Under the pieces are notes generated by a model. It worked only from the letters and a program-made list of their open reading frames with translations. It was not told the origin of the DNA and did no database searches. This document shows, one piece after another, positions 47,182 through 55,803 of a DNA stretch of 64,000 bases (positions are counted from its first letter, which is position 1; each line of letters starts with the position of its first letter). The position numbers and the translations under genes are program-made. The stretch is from NCBI GenBank assembly GCA_012837155.1, contig CP051546.1, positions 653,474 to 717,473 on the forward strand. Direction: 5' to 3'. This DNA is from Flavobacterium sp. (GTDB taxonomy: Bacteria > Bacteroidota > Bacteroidia > Flavobacteriales > Flavobacteriaceae).

Positions 47182-48255
47182 ATGAAAATAAGTTTTAAAA
47201 AAACCTATAAATTCGCCTTAATTTCGGCTTTATATATCAGTCTTTTTGCTACTGTTTTTGTGATATTGCTAGGCTTAATCATTTTGGATTTACCCTTTAA
47301 AAGGGTATTGCTTTTTGCGGTTATTTTTATCTTTAGCACTTACTTTTTTTCGTTTATCATTATTCAATACCGGGTAGAACGGTTCATTTATCGAAGGGTA
47401 AAAAAAATATATGATGACGTTTCGCTTTTGGAATCCAGTACTTTGATGAATCATCCCATAACAACTGATATGGAAACCTTGACTAGAGAAGTGAAGAAAT
47501 TTGCCACGGATAAAAAACTCGAAATCGAAATGCTTCAAGTTCGAGAGGAATACCGACGAGAATTCTTGGGAAATGTTTCGCATGAACTCAAAACACCTTT
47601 ATTTACAGTTCAAGGTTATTTGTCGACCTTACTTGATGGCGCGATGGATGACAAAACCATCCGAAAAAAATATTTAAAACGGGCTGAAAAAGGAGTGGAA
47701 CGATTAATCTATATTGTAGAGGATTTAGATATGATTACGAAGCTCGAAGTTGGCGATTTGAATCTAGATTTTTCAGAATTTGATATTGTCGAACTGATTC
47801 AGAATGTGTTTGATTTATTAGAAATGAAAGCGGATAAGAAGAGAATTACGCTTTCATTTGAAAATGATCGCATTCATCCCATTTTTGTGTATGGCGATAA
47901 GGATAAAATTCAGCAAGTAATCGAAAATTTGATTGTTAATTCCATAAAGTATGGAAAAGAAGGCGGTTCGACTGAAGTTGATGTGATTAATCTAACAAAG
48001 AAAAAAATATTAGTTCGAATAAGTGATGATGGAGAAGGAATTGAAAAACAAAATATTCCGAGAATCTTTGAACGTTTTTATCGCGTAGACAAAAGTGGTT
48101 CCCGTTCTGAAGGAGGCTCAGGACTGGGACTTGCTATTGTAAAACACATTATCGAAGCGCACAAAGAAAAGCTATATGTAGAGAGTGAATATGGCATTGG
48201 TTCTGAATTTTCATTTACTTTGGCTAGAGCCAAAATACTGCCCATTTTGCAATAA
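47182..48255 (+). CDS. PhoR-like sensor histidine kinase
   Basis: A 357-residue membrane kinase. Two N-terminal transmembrane helices (residues about 11-60) are followed by a short linker, then the HisKA domain with phospho-His in FLGNVSHELKTPLFTVQGYL (about 131-150). The HATPase domain shows N box (QVIENLIVNSIKYGKEGG), G1 (ISDDGEGI) and G2 (SGLGLAIVKHI). It has no large sensory domain, as in PhoR, which senses phosphate through the Pst/PhoU proteins. It starts 38 bases after the response regulator. Confidence 0.92.
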   Translation: MKISFKKTYKFALISALYISLFATVFVILLGLIILDLPFKRVLLFAVIFIFSTYFFSFIIIQYRVERFIYRRVKKIYDDVSLLESSTLMNHPITTDMETLTREVKKFATDKKLEIEMLQVREEYRREFLGNVSHELKTPLFTVQGYLSTLLDGAMDDKTIRKKYLKRAEKGVERLIYIVEDLDMITKLEVGDLNLDFSEFDIVELIQNVFDLLEMKADKKRITLSFENDRIHPIFVYGDKDKIQQVIENLIVNSIKYGKEGGSTEVDVINLTKKKILVRISDDGEGIEKQNIPRIFERFYRVDKSGSRSEGGSGLGLAIVKHIIEAHKEKLYVESEYGIGSEFSFTLARAKILPILQ

Positions 48256-48312
48256 CTTCTTTTGTTACGGTTGCTTGTTACGGTACTAAATCCCTTTTAC
48301 TTCAAAAATTTC

Positions 48313-48398
48313 TTAACATGCTAACAGTTGAGTAACAATTATTTCTCGACAAGATAATATCTCCTTAACGTTAGTTTAACATAGCCACCGCATCTTTG
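48313..48398 (+). promoter_or_regulatory. Pho-box-like repeats and promoter before the porin-pst cluster
   Basis: TTAAC/TAAC repeats occur at 48313-48317, 48322-48325, 48333-48336, 48365-48369 and 48376-48380. Several are spaced by 11 bases (one helical turn), as expected for tandem binding of a PhoB-type regulator. CATCTTTG at 48391-48398 could be the -7 element, with the last repeats covering the -33 position. The site is inferred from context. Confidence 0.5.
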
Positions 48399-48428
48399 CA
48401 GTAGAAAATTAATCAAATTTAACTAAGA

Positions 48429-49751
48429 ATGAAAAAAATCACACTAGCGTTTTTATTATTAGGCGCATTGATGGTAAAAGCACAAGACGTGCAAAAGGAT
48501 ACTGTTAAAACAACTAGTATCGAATCTTTGAAAGAATCCATAGACGAACATTCCATGAAATTTGCTGGATTGGAAGAAAGATTAGCAACTTCTGATGCTA
48601 TTCTTGATAAATTGTCAAAAATCAAAATTTCTGGTTACATACAAGCACAATATGAAATGTATGATAACTGGTCAGTCGATGGAATTCAACATGGTGTAGC
48701 ACCAACTTCGGGTGCGCCACTTAGTACAAATACATTCTTTATCAGAAGAGCAAGGGTTAAATTTACTTACGAAGCACTTGATGGTGTAAAGTTTGTATTG
48801 CAACCAAATTTTGAAGTGCATCAGGTTACTTTAAAAGATGCTTATGTTCAATTAAACGACCGTTGGTTGAAAACCTTCTCTTTATGGGTAGGGCAATTTA
48901 ACCGACCAACTTATGAGGTAGAATATTCTTCAGCTTCAAGAGAATTTGCAGAAAGAACTTTGATGACCAGAACACTTTATCCGACTGAAAGGGATCAAGG
49001 TGCTAAATTAGAGGCTGATTTTGCTACAAATTTTAAATTTCCCTTAAAATTACAATTTGCCGTACTTAACGGTAACTTCGGAGACGGTGGTTTAGCCAAT
49101 ATGTCAAAAGACGTTGATAATGGTAAAGATGTAATGGCTAGAGCGGTATATTCTTTTAAATTACCTAGTAAAGGTCTGGGTATTGATTTTGGAGGTCATA
49201 CTTATCTTGGAAATACTACGGTAATTGCTTTGGATCCTACCCCTGCAAATAATATATTTAAAGATGTAAATAATAACTCATTCACTCCGGTTGTTGGAGA
49301 TAAATTCAAAAAAGAATTGTTCGGAGCTGAAGCCCAAATATATTATGACTTCCTTGGAGGAATGTCTTTAAAAGGAGAATATATTAGAGGAACTTATTCA
49401 GGAACAATAAACTCAGCACAAGTAAACTCATTGTTCAAAGCTAACAAGATAAGAAATGTTGAAGGTTATTATATTTCATTAGTTAAAAATATAGGAAAGA
49501 ATAATGAAGCTTCTTTGAGATATGATGTTTTTGATCCAAATACCAAATTATCTGGGGATGCTGTTGCAAAAAGTGATGATCTAAAATACAATAACTGGAC
49601 ATTTGCTTGGCAGTATTACTTTGACGAAAATATTAAAATAATGGCTTGTTATGTTATGCCAATCAATGAAAAATCTTTAAACGCTGGTGCGGATTACAAA
49701 CAAGATAAACACGACAATATTTTCACACTTAGATTACAAGCAAGATTTTAA
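48429..49751 (+). CDS. Phosphate-selective porin (OprP/OprO-like)
   Basis: A 440-residue outer-membrane protein. It has a signal peptide (MKKITLAFLLLGALMVKAQD), then a short coiled coil (residues 30-60), then a beta-barrel of the OprO/OprP type (IKISGYIQAQYEMYDNWSVD; ASREFAERTLMTRTLYPTER with the Arg/Lys-rich pore part), ending in the aromatic strand IFTLRLQARF. It should let phosphate enter the periplasm. The gene is preceded by TTAAC repeats and lies 27 bases before pstS, so both are probably induced together. Confidence 0.9.
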   Translation: MKKITLAFLLLGALMVKAQDVQKDTVKTTSIESLKESIDEHSMKFAGLEERLATSDAILDKLSKIKISGYIQAQYEMYDNWSVDGIQHGVAPTSGAPLSTNTFFIRRARVKFTYEALDGVKFVLQPNFEVHQVTLKDAYVQLNDRWLKTFSLWVGQFNRPTYEVEYSSASREFAERTLMTRTLYPTERDQGAKLEADFATNFKFPLKLQFAVLNGNFGDGGLANMSKDVDNGKDVMARAVYSFKLPSKGLGIDFGGHTYLGNTTVIALDPTPANNIFKDVNNNSFTPVVGDKFKKELFGAEAQIYYDFLGGMSLKGEYIRGTYSGTINSAQVNSLFKANKIRNVEGYYISLVKNIGKNNEASLRYDVFDPNTKLSGDAVAKSDDLKYNNWTFAWQYYFDENIKIMACYVMPINEKSLNAGADYKQDKHDNIFTLRLQARF

Positions 49752-49778
49752 TTAAAAAAACTAAATAAACACATTAAA

Positions 49779-50611
49779 ATGAAAACAAAACAAATCAAAT
49801 TAGCAGCCCTTATATTAGTTGTAATGGCAATCGGATTTTCGTTTACAACTTTGAGCAAAATAACTGTAAAAGGGTCTGACACGATGGTTATTTTATCTCA
49901 AAAATGGGCCGAAGTATATATGCAAAAAAATCCTAACACCTCTATTCAAGTAACTGGTGGTGGCTCAGGAGTAGGTCTTGCAGCTTTGATTAACGGTTCT
50001 ACTGATATTGCAAATTCTAGCCGTCCTATTAAACCTGCTGAATTAGACAAACTAAAACAAAGATACAACACACTTGGAGTTGAAATTCCTTGTGCAAAAG
50101 ACGGTTTGTCGGTTTATCTTAACAGAGCTAATGGCGTTTCTGAGCTTACGATAAAACAAATTGGAGATATTTTTGCAGGAAAAATCACTAATTGGAAACA
50201 AGTTGGTGGAGTTGATGCAGGAATTAGATTGTACGGAAGAGAAAGTAGTTCAGGTACATTTACTTTTTTCAAGGACAATGTGGTAAAAGGAGATTATTCT
50301 CCAAGTTGTCAAACTTTACCTGGAACAGCCGCAATTGTAAATGCAGTTAAGAAAGATAAATATGCCATTGGCTATGGTGGTGCAGCTTATGCTGAAGGAG
50401 TTAAGGATTGTAAAGTAAAAAAGATGAAAAATCTGCTGGTGTTTTTCCAACGGCTGAAACCATCAAAAATCATACATATCCAATTACACGATATTTATAT
50501 ATGTACCTTAAATCTAGACCAACTGGCGAAACAAAAGCATTTATCGACTGGATTTTAAGTCCAGAAGGACAAAAAGTAGTTGTCGAAACAGGATATTTTC
50601 CAGTAAGATAA
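49779..50611 (+). CDS. pstS: Phosphate-binding protein PstS (one-base frameshift)
   Basis: A periplasmic phosphate-binding protein with a signal or anchor segment (LAALILVVMAIGFSFTTLSK). Phosphate-binding residues are seen in VKGSDTMVILSQKWAE, VTGGGSGVGLAALINGSTDI and YGRESSSGTFTFFKDNVVKG. The frame breaks in the A-run 50427-50431: one more A gives KKSAGVFPTAETIKNHTYPI and ends IDWILSPEGQKVVVETGYF with stop at 50611, 277 residues. It precedes pstC after a hairpin. Confidence 0.92.
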
Positions 50612-50627
50612 TTATAAAATTTAGCCT

Positions 50628-50654
50628 CCCTCTTCAGAAATTTTCCGAAGAGGG
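50628..50654 (+). terminator. Hairpin between pstS and pstC
   Basis: CCCTCTTC and GAAGAGGG enclose an 11-base loop, with weak T-content after it. It lies 17 bases past the pstS stop. It may stabilise the pstS message or cut transcription so that PstS is made in excess over the permease, as in other pst operons. Confidence 0.65.
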
Positions 50655-50695
50655 ATAATTTATATTATAGATTTATGAATTCTTAAATAAAATAA

Positions 50696-51895
50696 ATGAA
50701 TTCCCAATTTCCGAGTAATCAAAAATTTACAAAAGAAAGCCTGAAAAAACAATTCAGGCTTTCCGAGTTTCTTGCAGAGAAAATCATTTCATCGGTTGCG
50801 TTTTTATCGATAACAATCATTGTTCTTATTTTCTTTTTTGTTTTTAAAGAGTCCTTACCTATTTTCAATTTCGGAAAAACAGATGCTGCAAAAACAGAGA
50901 TAAAAACCGATTCAAAACCAGAATCATACGGTGCAACTCCCGCCGAGGAATTAAAACCAGAATCATACGGTGCAGAGCCAATCGCAAAAGAAGAACTGAA
51001 ACCCGAATCCTATGGTTCAGTAGCTACTGAGGATTTAAAACCCGAAACCTATGGCGACGTAAAAATGGAGCCAGCCATGGAGCAGACTTCAAATGAACCG
51101 ACTGAAGTAGTAGCTGAAAATAATGAAGGATCAGATAAAACTTGGAGCACTTTTGGAACAACCGAATGGGTTCCTGTATCCGAACATCCTCGTTTTGGTT
51201 TATTGGGATTGCTTATAGGAACATTAAAAGTTACCCTAATTGCAATGCTCATTGCAGGGCCTCTTGCCATATTAGCGGCACTTTACACATCATGTTTTGC
51301 TTCAAAAAGAGTTAAAGAAATCATTAAACCAATTATAGAAATGCTTGCCGCTTTTCCGTCAGTAGTGATTGGTTTTTTTGCCTTAATCGTTTTGGCTAGT
51401 TTCTTTCAAAGCATCTTTGGGTATGACTCAAGATTAAACGCTTTTGTTGGGGGTGTAGCCATGGCGTTAGCCGCCATTCCTATTGTTTATACCATATCAG
51501 AAGATGCGCTATCGGCTGTGCCAAAAACTTTTACCGAAGCCAGTTTAGCATTAGGCGCGAGTAAATGGCAAACTGCTTTTTTTGTCACGTTACCTGCTGC
51601 AACTCCAGGAATTTTTGCGGCCTTACTTTTAGGGGTTGGTCGTGTTTTTGGCGAAACAATGATTGCATTAATGGCAACAGGAAATGCCGCATTATTATCG
51701 GCAAATCCTTTTGAAAGTGTGCGAACATTTGCGGCTACAATTGGAGCCGAAATGGCCGAAACCGTTTTTGGAGAAACACATTATAGTGTTTTGTTTTTTA
51801 TTGGATCGCTACTTTTCATTTTCTCTTTTGCGTTGAATGCCATTGCAGAATTTTATGTAAAAGGTAAATTAATCAAAAAATTTCAAGGTAAATAA
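50696..51895 (+). CDS. pstC: Phosphate ABC transporter permease PstC with repeat insertion
   Basis: A 399-residue inner-membrane permease. TM1 is around residues 30-50. A long hydrophilic loop (about 55-160) contains four KPE(S/T)YG repeats at residues 74, 87, 102 and 115. Then come the core helices (FGLLGLLIGTLKVTLIAMLI), the EAA-like loop [20 protein letters not shown] and GRVFGETMIALMATGN. It pairs with PstA to move phosphate. The loop should face the periplasm; ordinary PstC proteins have a shorter loop, so this is an addition. ATG 50696, four bases before pstA. Confidence 0.92.
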   Translation: MNSQFPSNQKFTKESLKKQFRLSEFLAEKIISSVAFLSITIIVLIFFFVFKESLPIFNFGKTDAAKTEIKTDSKPESYGATPAEELKPESYGAEPIAKEELKPESYGSVATEDLKPETYGDVKMEPAMEQTSNEPTEVVAENNEGSDKTWSTFGTTEWVPVSEHPRFGLLGLLIGTLKVTLIAMLIAGPLAILAALYTSCFASKRVKEIIKPIIEMLAAFPSVVIGFFALIVLASFFQSIFGYDSRLNAFVGGVAMALAAIPIVYTISEDALSAVPKTFTEASLALGASKWQTAFFVTLPAATPGIFAALLLGVGRVFGETMIALMATGNAALLSANPFESVRTFAATIGAEMAETVFGETHYSVLFFIGSLLFIFSFALNAIAEFYVKGKLIKKFQGK

Positions 51896-51898
51896 ATT

Positions 51899-52843
51899 AT
51901 GAATACAGTTGCAAACGAAACAAAATCCTCGTTTTTATTAAACAATAAATCGGGTGTTGATGTAAAAGGGAAATGTATTGTTGGAATTACTCAGATTGCT
52001 GTTTTATTAATTATTGCAATACTTTTCGTCATATTGGGTATCATTATTTACCAAGGAAGAGAAAAGTTTTCTTGGGAGTTTATCAGCTCTTTTCCAACAG
52101 ACGGAATGACAAAAGGAGGAATATTTCCCGCCTTGATAGGTACCTTTATTTTAGTGGTGGTAATGTCGATTGCGGCAGTTCCTTTTGGGACGATTACAGC
52201 CGTTTATTTAACAGAATATGCTAAGGAAAATTCAAAAATTGCTGCTGCAGTTCGGTTTTCAGTTCGAACATTAGCTGTGGTGCCTTCTATTATTTTTGGA
52301 CTTTTTGGACTTGGTTTTTTTATCCAATTTTTAGGCGCGGGAATCGATAATACATTCAATGGAGGGCAATTGCACTGGGGACAACCAAACATTATTTGGG
52401 CTAGTCTCACTATGTCATTGCTTACGCTTCCTGTAATTATTGTTTCAGTAGAAGAAGCACTAAAAACCATCCCGAGGGAGTTGCGCGAAGCCAGTTTAGC
52501 CTTAGGCGCAACCAAATGGCAAACGATAAAAAACGTTGTTTTTCCGGGGTCTATCTCCGGAATTATGACCGGAACTATTCTTGCTGTGAGCCGAGGTGCT
52601 GGCGAGGTCGCTCCTATTTTATTTACAGGAGCCGCTTATTATTTAGCTACTTTACCAAAATCCTTGAGTGATCAATTTATGAATTTGGGATACCATATTT
52701 ATATCATGTCGACTCAATCCTCCGATGTGGAAAAAACAATGCCAATACAGTTTGCTACAACCTTAGTATTGCTAATACTTACTTTGTCCTTAAACCTAGT
52801 AGCAGTTATTATTAGATCCAGAATTAGAAGAAAAGCAAAATAG
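51899..52843 (+). CDS. pstA: Phosphate ABC transporter permease PstA
   Basis: A 314-residue inner-membrane permease with six transmembrane segments. The EAA loop is [20 protein letters not shown] at about 190-209, followed by [20 protein letters not shown] and the end [20 protein letters not shown]. It forms the PstC-PstA channel with a PstB dimer. It starts four bases after the pstC stop, so the two are translated together. Confidence 0.94.
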   Translation: MNTVANETKSSFLLNNKSGVDVKGKCIVGITQIAVLLIIAILFVILGIIIYQGREKFSWEFISSFPTDGMTKGGIFPALIGTFILVVVMSIAAVPFGTITAVYLTEYAKENSKIAAAVRFSVRTLAVVPSIIFGLFGLGFFIQFLGAGIDNTFNGGQLHWGQPNIIWASLTMSLLTLPVIIVSVEEALKTIPRELREASLALGATKWQTIKNVVFPGSISGIMTGTILAVSRGAGEVAPILFTGAAYYLATLPKSLSDQFMNLGYHIYIMSTQSSDVEKTMPIQFATTLVLLILTLSLNLVAVIIRSRIRRKAK

Positions 52844-52884
52844 CCCACAGCCACAAGCTAAAAGCCAATAATAAAAGAAATAAA

Positions 52885-53642
52885 ATGAAAGACATAAAAA
52901 TAGAAGTAAAAGATTTATCCTTATACTACGACGAAAAAAAAGCACTGAAAGAGATTTCGTTGCAAATTCCAAGAAATAAAGTTACAGCATTAATCGGTCC
53001 TTCGGGTTGCGGAAAATCGACGTTTTTGAGATGCATTAACAGAATGAATGACCTTATCCCGAGTGTTAAAATTACCGGACAAATGCTTGTTGAAGGTGTT
53101 GATATTTATGACAAAAATGTTGATGTTGTGAATATTAGAAAAAACATTGGAATGGTTTTTCAAAAATCGAATCCTTTCCCAAAATCCATTTATGAAAACG
53201 TAGCTTACGGGCCAAAAATTAATGGAATTAAGAACAAAAATGAATTAGACGAAATAGTCGAAACTTCCTTGAGGCAAGCCGCCATTTGGGATGAGTTGAA
53301 AGACAGATTGGGCGATTCGGCTTTGGGACTTTCGGGAGGTCAACAGCAACGTTTGTGTATTGCAAGAACCTTGGCGGTAAGTCCAGACATTATTCTTATG
53401 GACGAACCTGCAAGTGCCCTTGACCCTATTTCAACATCAAAATAGAAGAATTAGTTCATGAGTTAAAAGAACAATACACCATAATTATTGTTACTCATAA
53501 TATGCAACAAGCCGCAAGGACAAGCGATTATACCGCTTTCTTTTATCTTGGGGAACTCATAGAAATGGGAAAAACAAATGTTATCTTTACAAAACCAGAA
53601 AAAAAACAAACCGAAGATTATATCACAGGTAGATTTGGATAA
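52885..53642 (+). CDS. pstB: Phosphate ABC transporter ATPase PstB (one-base frameshift)
   Basis: A 252-residue ABC ATPase that drives phosphate import. The Walker A is [12 protein letters not shown] (about 37-48), the Q-loop [20 protein letters not shown], the signature [17 protein letters not shown], and Walker [13 protein letters not shown]. The frame breaks in the A-run 53439-53442; one more A gives [20 protein letters not shown], the switch His in [13 protein letters not shown] and stop at 53642. Length then fits the family. Confidence 0.93.
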
Positions 53643-53749
53643 AAAAATTAATTGAAAGGTTGAATAAAAGATTCAAGAATTGAAAAACGGCGATTGTTTT
53701 TATTCCTTTTGAATCATTAAATCTTTAAATTTTAAATTAAAAAAAAAAC

Positions 53750-54423
53750 ATGGCAACACATTTTGAAATAGAATTAGAAAAATTAAAAAACGTAATTATA
53801 AAGATTGGTAATTTGGCCGAAATCCAAGTTAGCGAATCGGTCAAAGCACTTCTTTCAGAACCCATCGAAGGCAAAGAAGTAAAGAAAACGGAAAATAAAA
53901 TTGATAAATTAGACGTAAAAATCGACGAAATTTGTCAGAGCATTTTTGCTTTACAACAGCCCGTTGCATCCGATTTGCGTTTTATTATGGCCTCTTTGCA
54001 AATAAGTAACGAAATAGAAAGGATTGGAGATTTAGCCATTAGCGTTATCAAAAGATCCAAAAGCATTAAGGACAAACACGATTTAATCGCTAAGTTTGAT
54101 GTTGCCGATTTGTCGAAACAAGTTGAGCTTATTACCGCAAAAACAAACGAATGTTTTTTGACTCGTGACGAAAAAACATAGAAGAAGTTTTCCTTTTGAA
54201 CAATGCAATACAAAAGAAAAGCGACGCCTCGATACAGGGAATTATTGTTGAAATGAAATCGCATTCTAAAACGGTTGTTTCTGGAACTAATCTCGTTATC
54301 GTGCTAAAACATTTAGAACGCATATCCGAGCACTGCACGAATATTGCCGAGTATGTTCACTTTATGGTCAATGCTAAAATTATAAAACACGAAAAACACG
54401 AGGAAAAGAAATTAGAAAATTAG
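53750..54423 (+). CDS. phoU: Phosphate transport system regulator PhoU (one-base frameshift)
   Basis: A 224-residue all-helical protein with two PhoU repeats. The first contains IFALQQPVASDLRFIMASLQ and NEIERIGDLAISVIKRSK; the second has LVIVLKHLERISEHCTNIAE and a His-rich end. One A is missing in the run 54171-54176: with it RDEKNIEEVFLLNNAIQKK is continuous. PhoU signals phosphate status between the Pst transporter and the sensor kinase to shut off the regulon. It is the last gene of the cluster, followed by a strong terminator. Confidence 0.92.
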
Positions 54424-54440
54424 TTTTTTTCTAAACAATA

Positions 54441-54485
54441 AAATCCAAATCAAACTAATTGTCTCGTTTGATTTGGATTTTTTTT
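54441..54485. terminator. Terminator after phoU
   Basis: AAATCCAAATCAAAC (54441-54455) and its exact complement (54466-54480), followed by TTTTT. It ends the Pho cluster and probably also the convergent glycosyltransferase gene. Confidence 0.88.
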
Positions 54486-54494
54486 GCACTTTTT

Positions 54495-55580
54495 TTATAA
54501 AACAACTGGGGCTCCTTTTTCAAAAACTTCAAATAAATTAGCCCAATCGACAGCATAGTTAAATGATGGTAATCCTTTATAATTTTGAATGTTATAGATG
54601 TTTTTTATCACAAAATCCTCTTGATTTGCATAAGGAACCAAGCCTTCTTTTTCTAGTTTTTGGGCTAAATATTCTTGTTCATATTGCCCAGGTGTTGGAA
54701 TAAAAAAAGCTTTTTTTTCTAGTTTTGATAAGTCCATAATCGTTGTATACCCTGATCGGCATAAAACCATTTCACTTTCGTTGAAAGTTTGTTCGAGTTG
54801 TCTGGTATTCATGAAATTATAAAAAGTAACATTCTCTATTTGCTGCTTTTTTTGGTCTTTTTCAACGAGTCCTTTTATAAAAATTGTTTTTCCTCCAAAA
54901 TTCAAAATCTCTTTTTTTAATTTTTCTTCTAATAAACCTCGCTGAGGCTCTGGTCCCGAAAGAATAACCATCAAATCATACTGTTTTGAAACTTCTTTTT
55001 TTTGCATTCGGCTTAGTGGTCCTATATATTTTAGAGGGAAATTTGCTTTTTCGATATGACCCATTTTGCCCGTTAGATTTGGTGTTTTTTCAAAATCAGG
55101 AATCCAACATTCATTGTGTCTTTTAATACTATTCTGATGCAGTTTGCTCGTAATCCAAGTGGTATTTCCTGTCAACACATTCAACTGGTGTGTGATAAAT
55201 ACCGAAGGGACTTTTTTGCTAAAAACCCCTAGCCGATTGTCCGAAATAATTCCGTCGATGTCGTATTTTTGAACCCATTTTTCAATCTTTTTTTTCTCCT
55301 CCCAAATGGCTCTGATTATTTTTGGTAATCTTTTCAATAATTTCCATTTAAATTTTTTGCCATCCTTAGCATATTCTATCTGGTAAGAAGGCAATGTTAG
55401 TGTCTTCACATAAGGAAACTCTTTTTTTAATAATTCAAGAGCAATCCCATCAGAAGCAATTATGGGGATATAATTGTTTTCCTGAAGTGCTCTTATAATT
55501 GGAATGCAGCGAGTGGCATGACCCAAACCCCAATTTAGAGGTGCGATTAAAATTGTTTTATTGATGGTATTGGTGTTCAT
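54495..55580 (-). CDS. MurG-like glycosyltransferase (GT28 C-terminal domain)
   Basis: A 361-residue GT-B protein. The N-terminal fold opens with ILIAPLNWGLGHATRCIPII, where GLGHATR is the acceptor-side loop of MurG/UGT-like enzymes. The C-terminal nucleotide-binding region includes ILSGPEPQRGLLEEKLKKEI, then CRSGYTTIMDLSKLEKKAFF and PTPGQYEQEYLAQKLEKEGL. No signal peptide. Substrate unknown; it is not MurG itself, since peptidoglycan genes are not adjacent. It ends 10 bases from the phoU terminator. Confidence 0.85.
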   Translation of the reverse strand: MNTNTINKTILIAPLNWGLGHATRCIPIIRALQENNYIPIIASDGIALELLKKEFPYVKTLTLPSYQIEYAKDGKKFKWKLLKRLPKIIRAIWEEKKKIEKWVQKYDIDGIISDNRLGVFSKKVPSVFITHQLNVLTGNTTWITSKLHQNSIKRHNECWIPDFEKTPNLTGKMGHIEKANFPLKYIGPLSRMQKKEVSKQYDLMVILSGPEPQRGLLEEKLKKEILNFGGKTIFIKGLVEKDQKKQQIENVTFYNFMNTRQLEQTFNESEMVLCRSGYTTIMDLSKLEKKAFFIPTPGQYEQEYLAQKLEKEGLVPYANQEDFVIKNIYNIQNYKGLPSFNYAVDWANLFEVFEKGAPVVL

Positions 55581-55803
55581 TTACAGGGTTGTTGTGTTTT
55601 TAAACTTCAATCAAAATTATAAAAAGTATCAAGGCTTTATATTTCTAAAATAGTATCTTTTCGTTAATTTTTTGGTCTTTTTAGGTTTGTTTCCTGAAGT
55701 TTGCTTCTATTTTTTTTGACACAGATTTCATGAATTCTTCTGTGTAAATGGGTAAAATATGTGTTATTTACCAATACTTTAGGGCAAAATTTCAAAGGGT
55801 TTG

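Noticed and set aside
50920-51060. Short repeats in pstC considered as CRISPR or tandem DNA repeat
   Set aside because: They are in-frame protein repeats (KPESYG) with no spacers.
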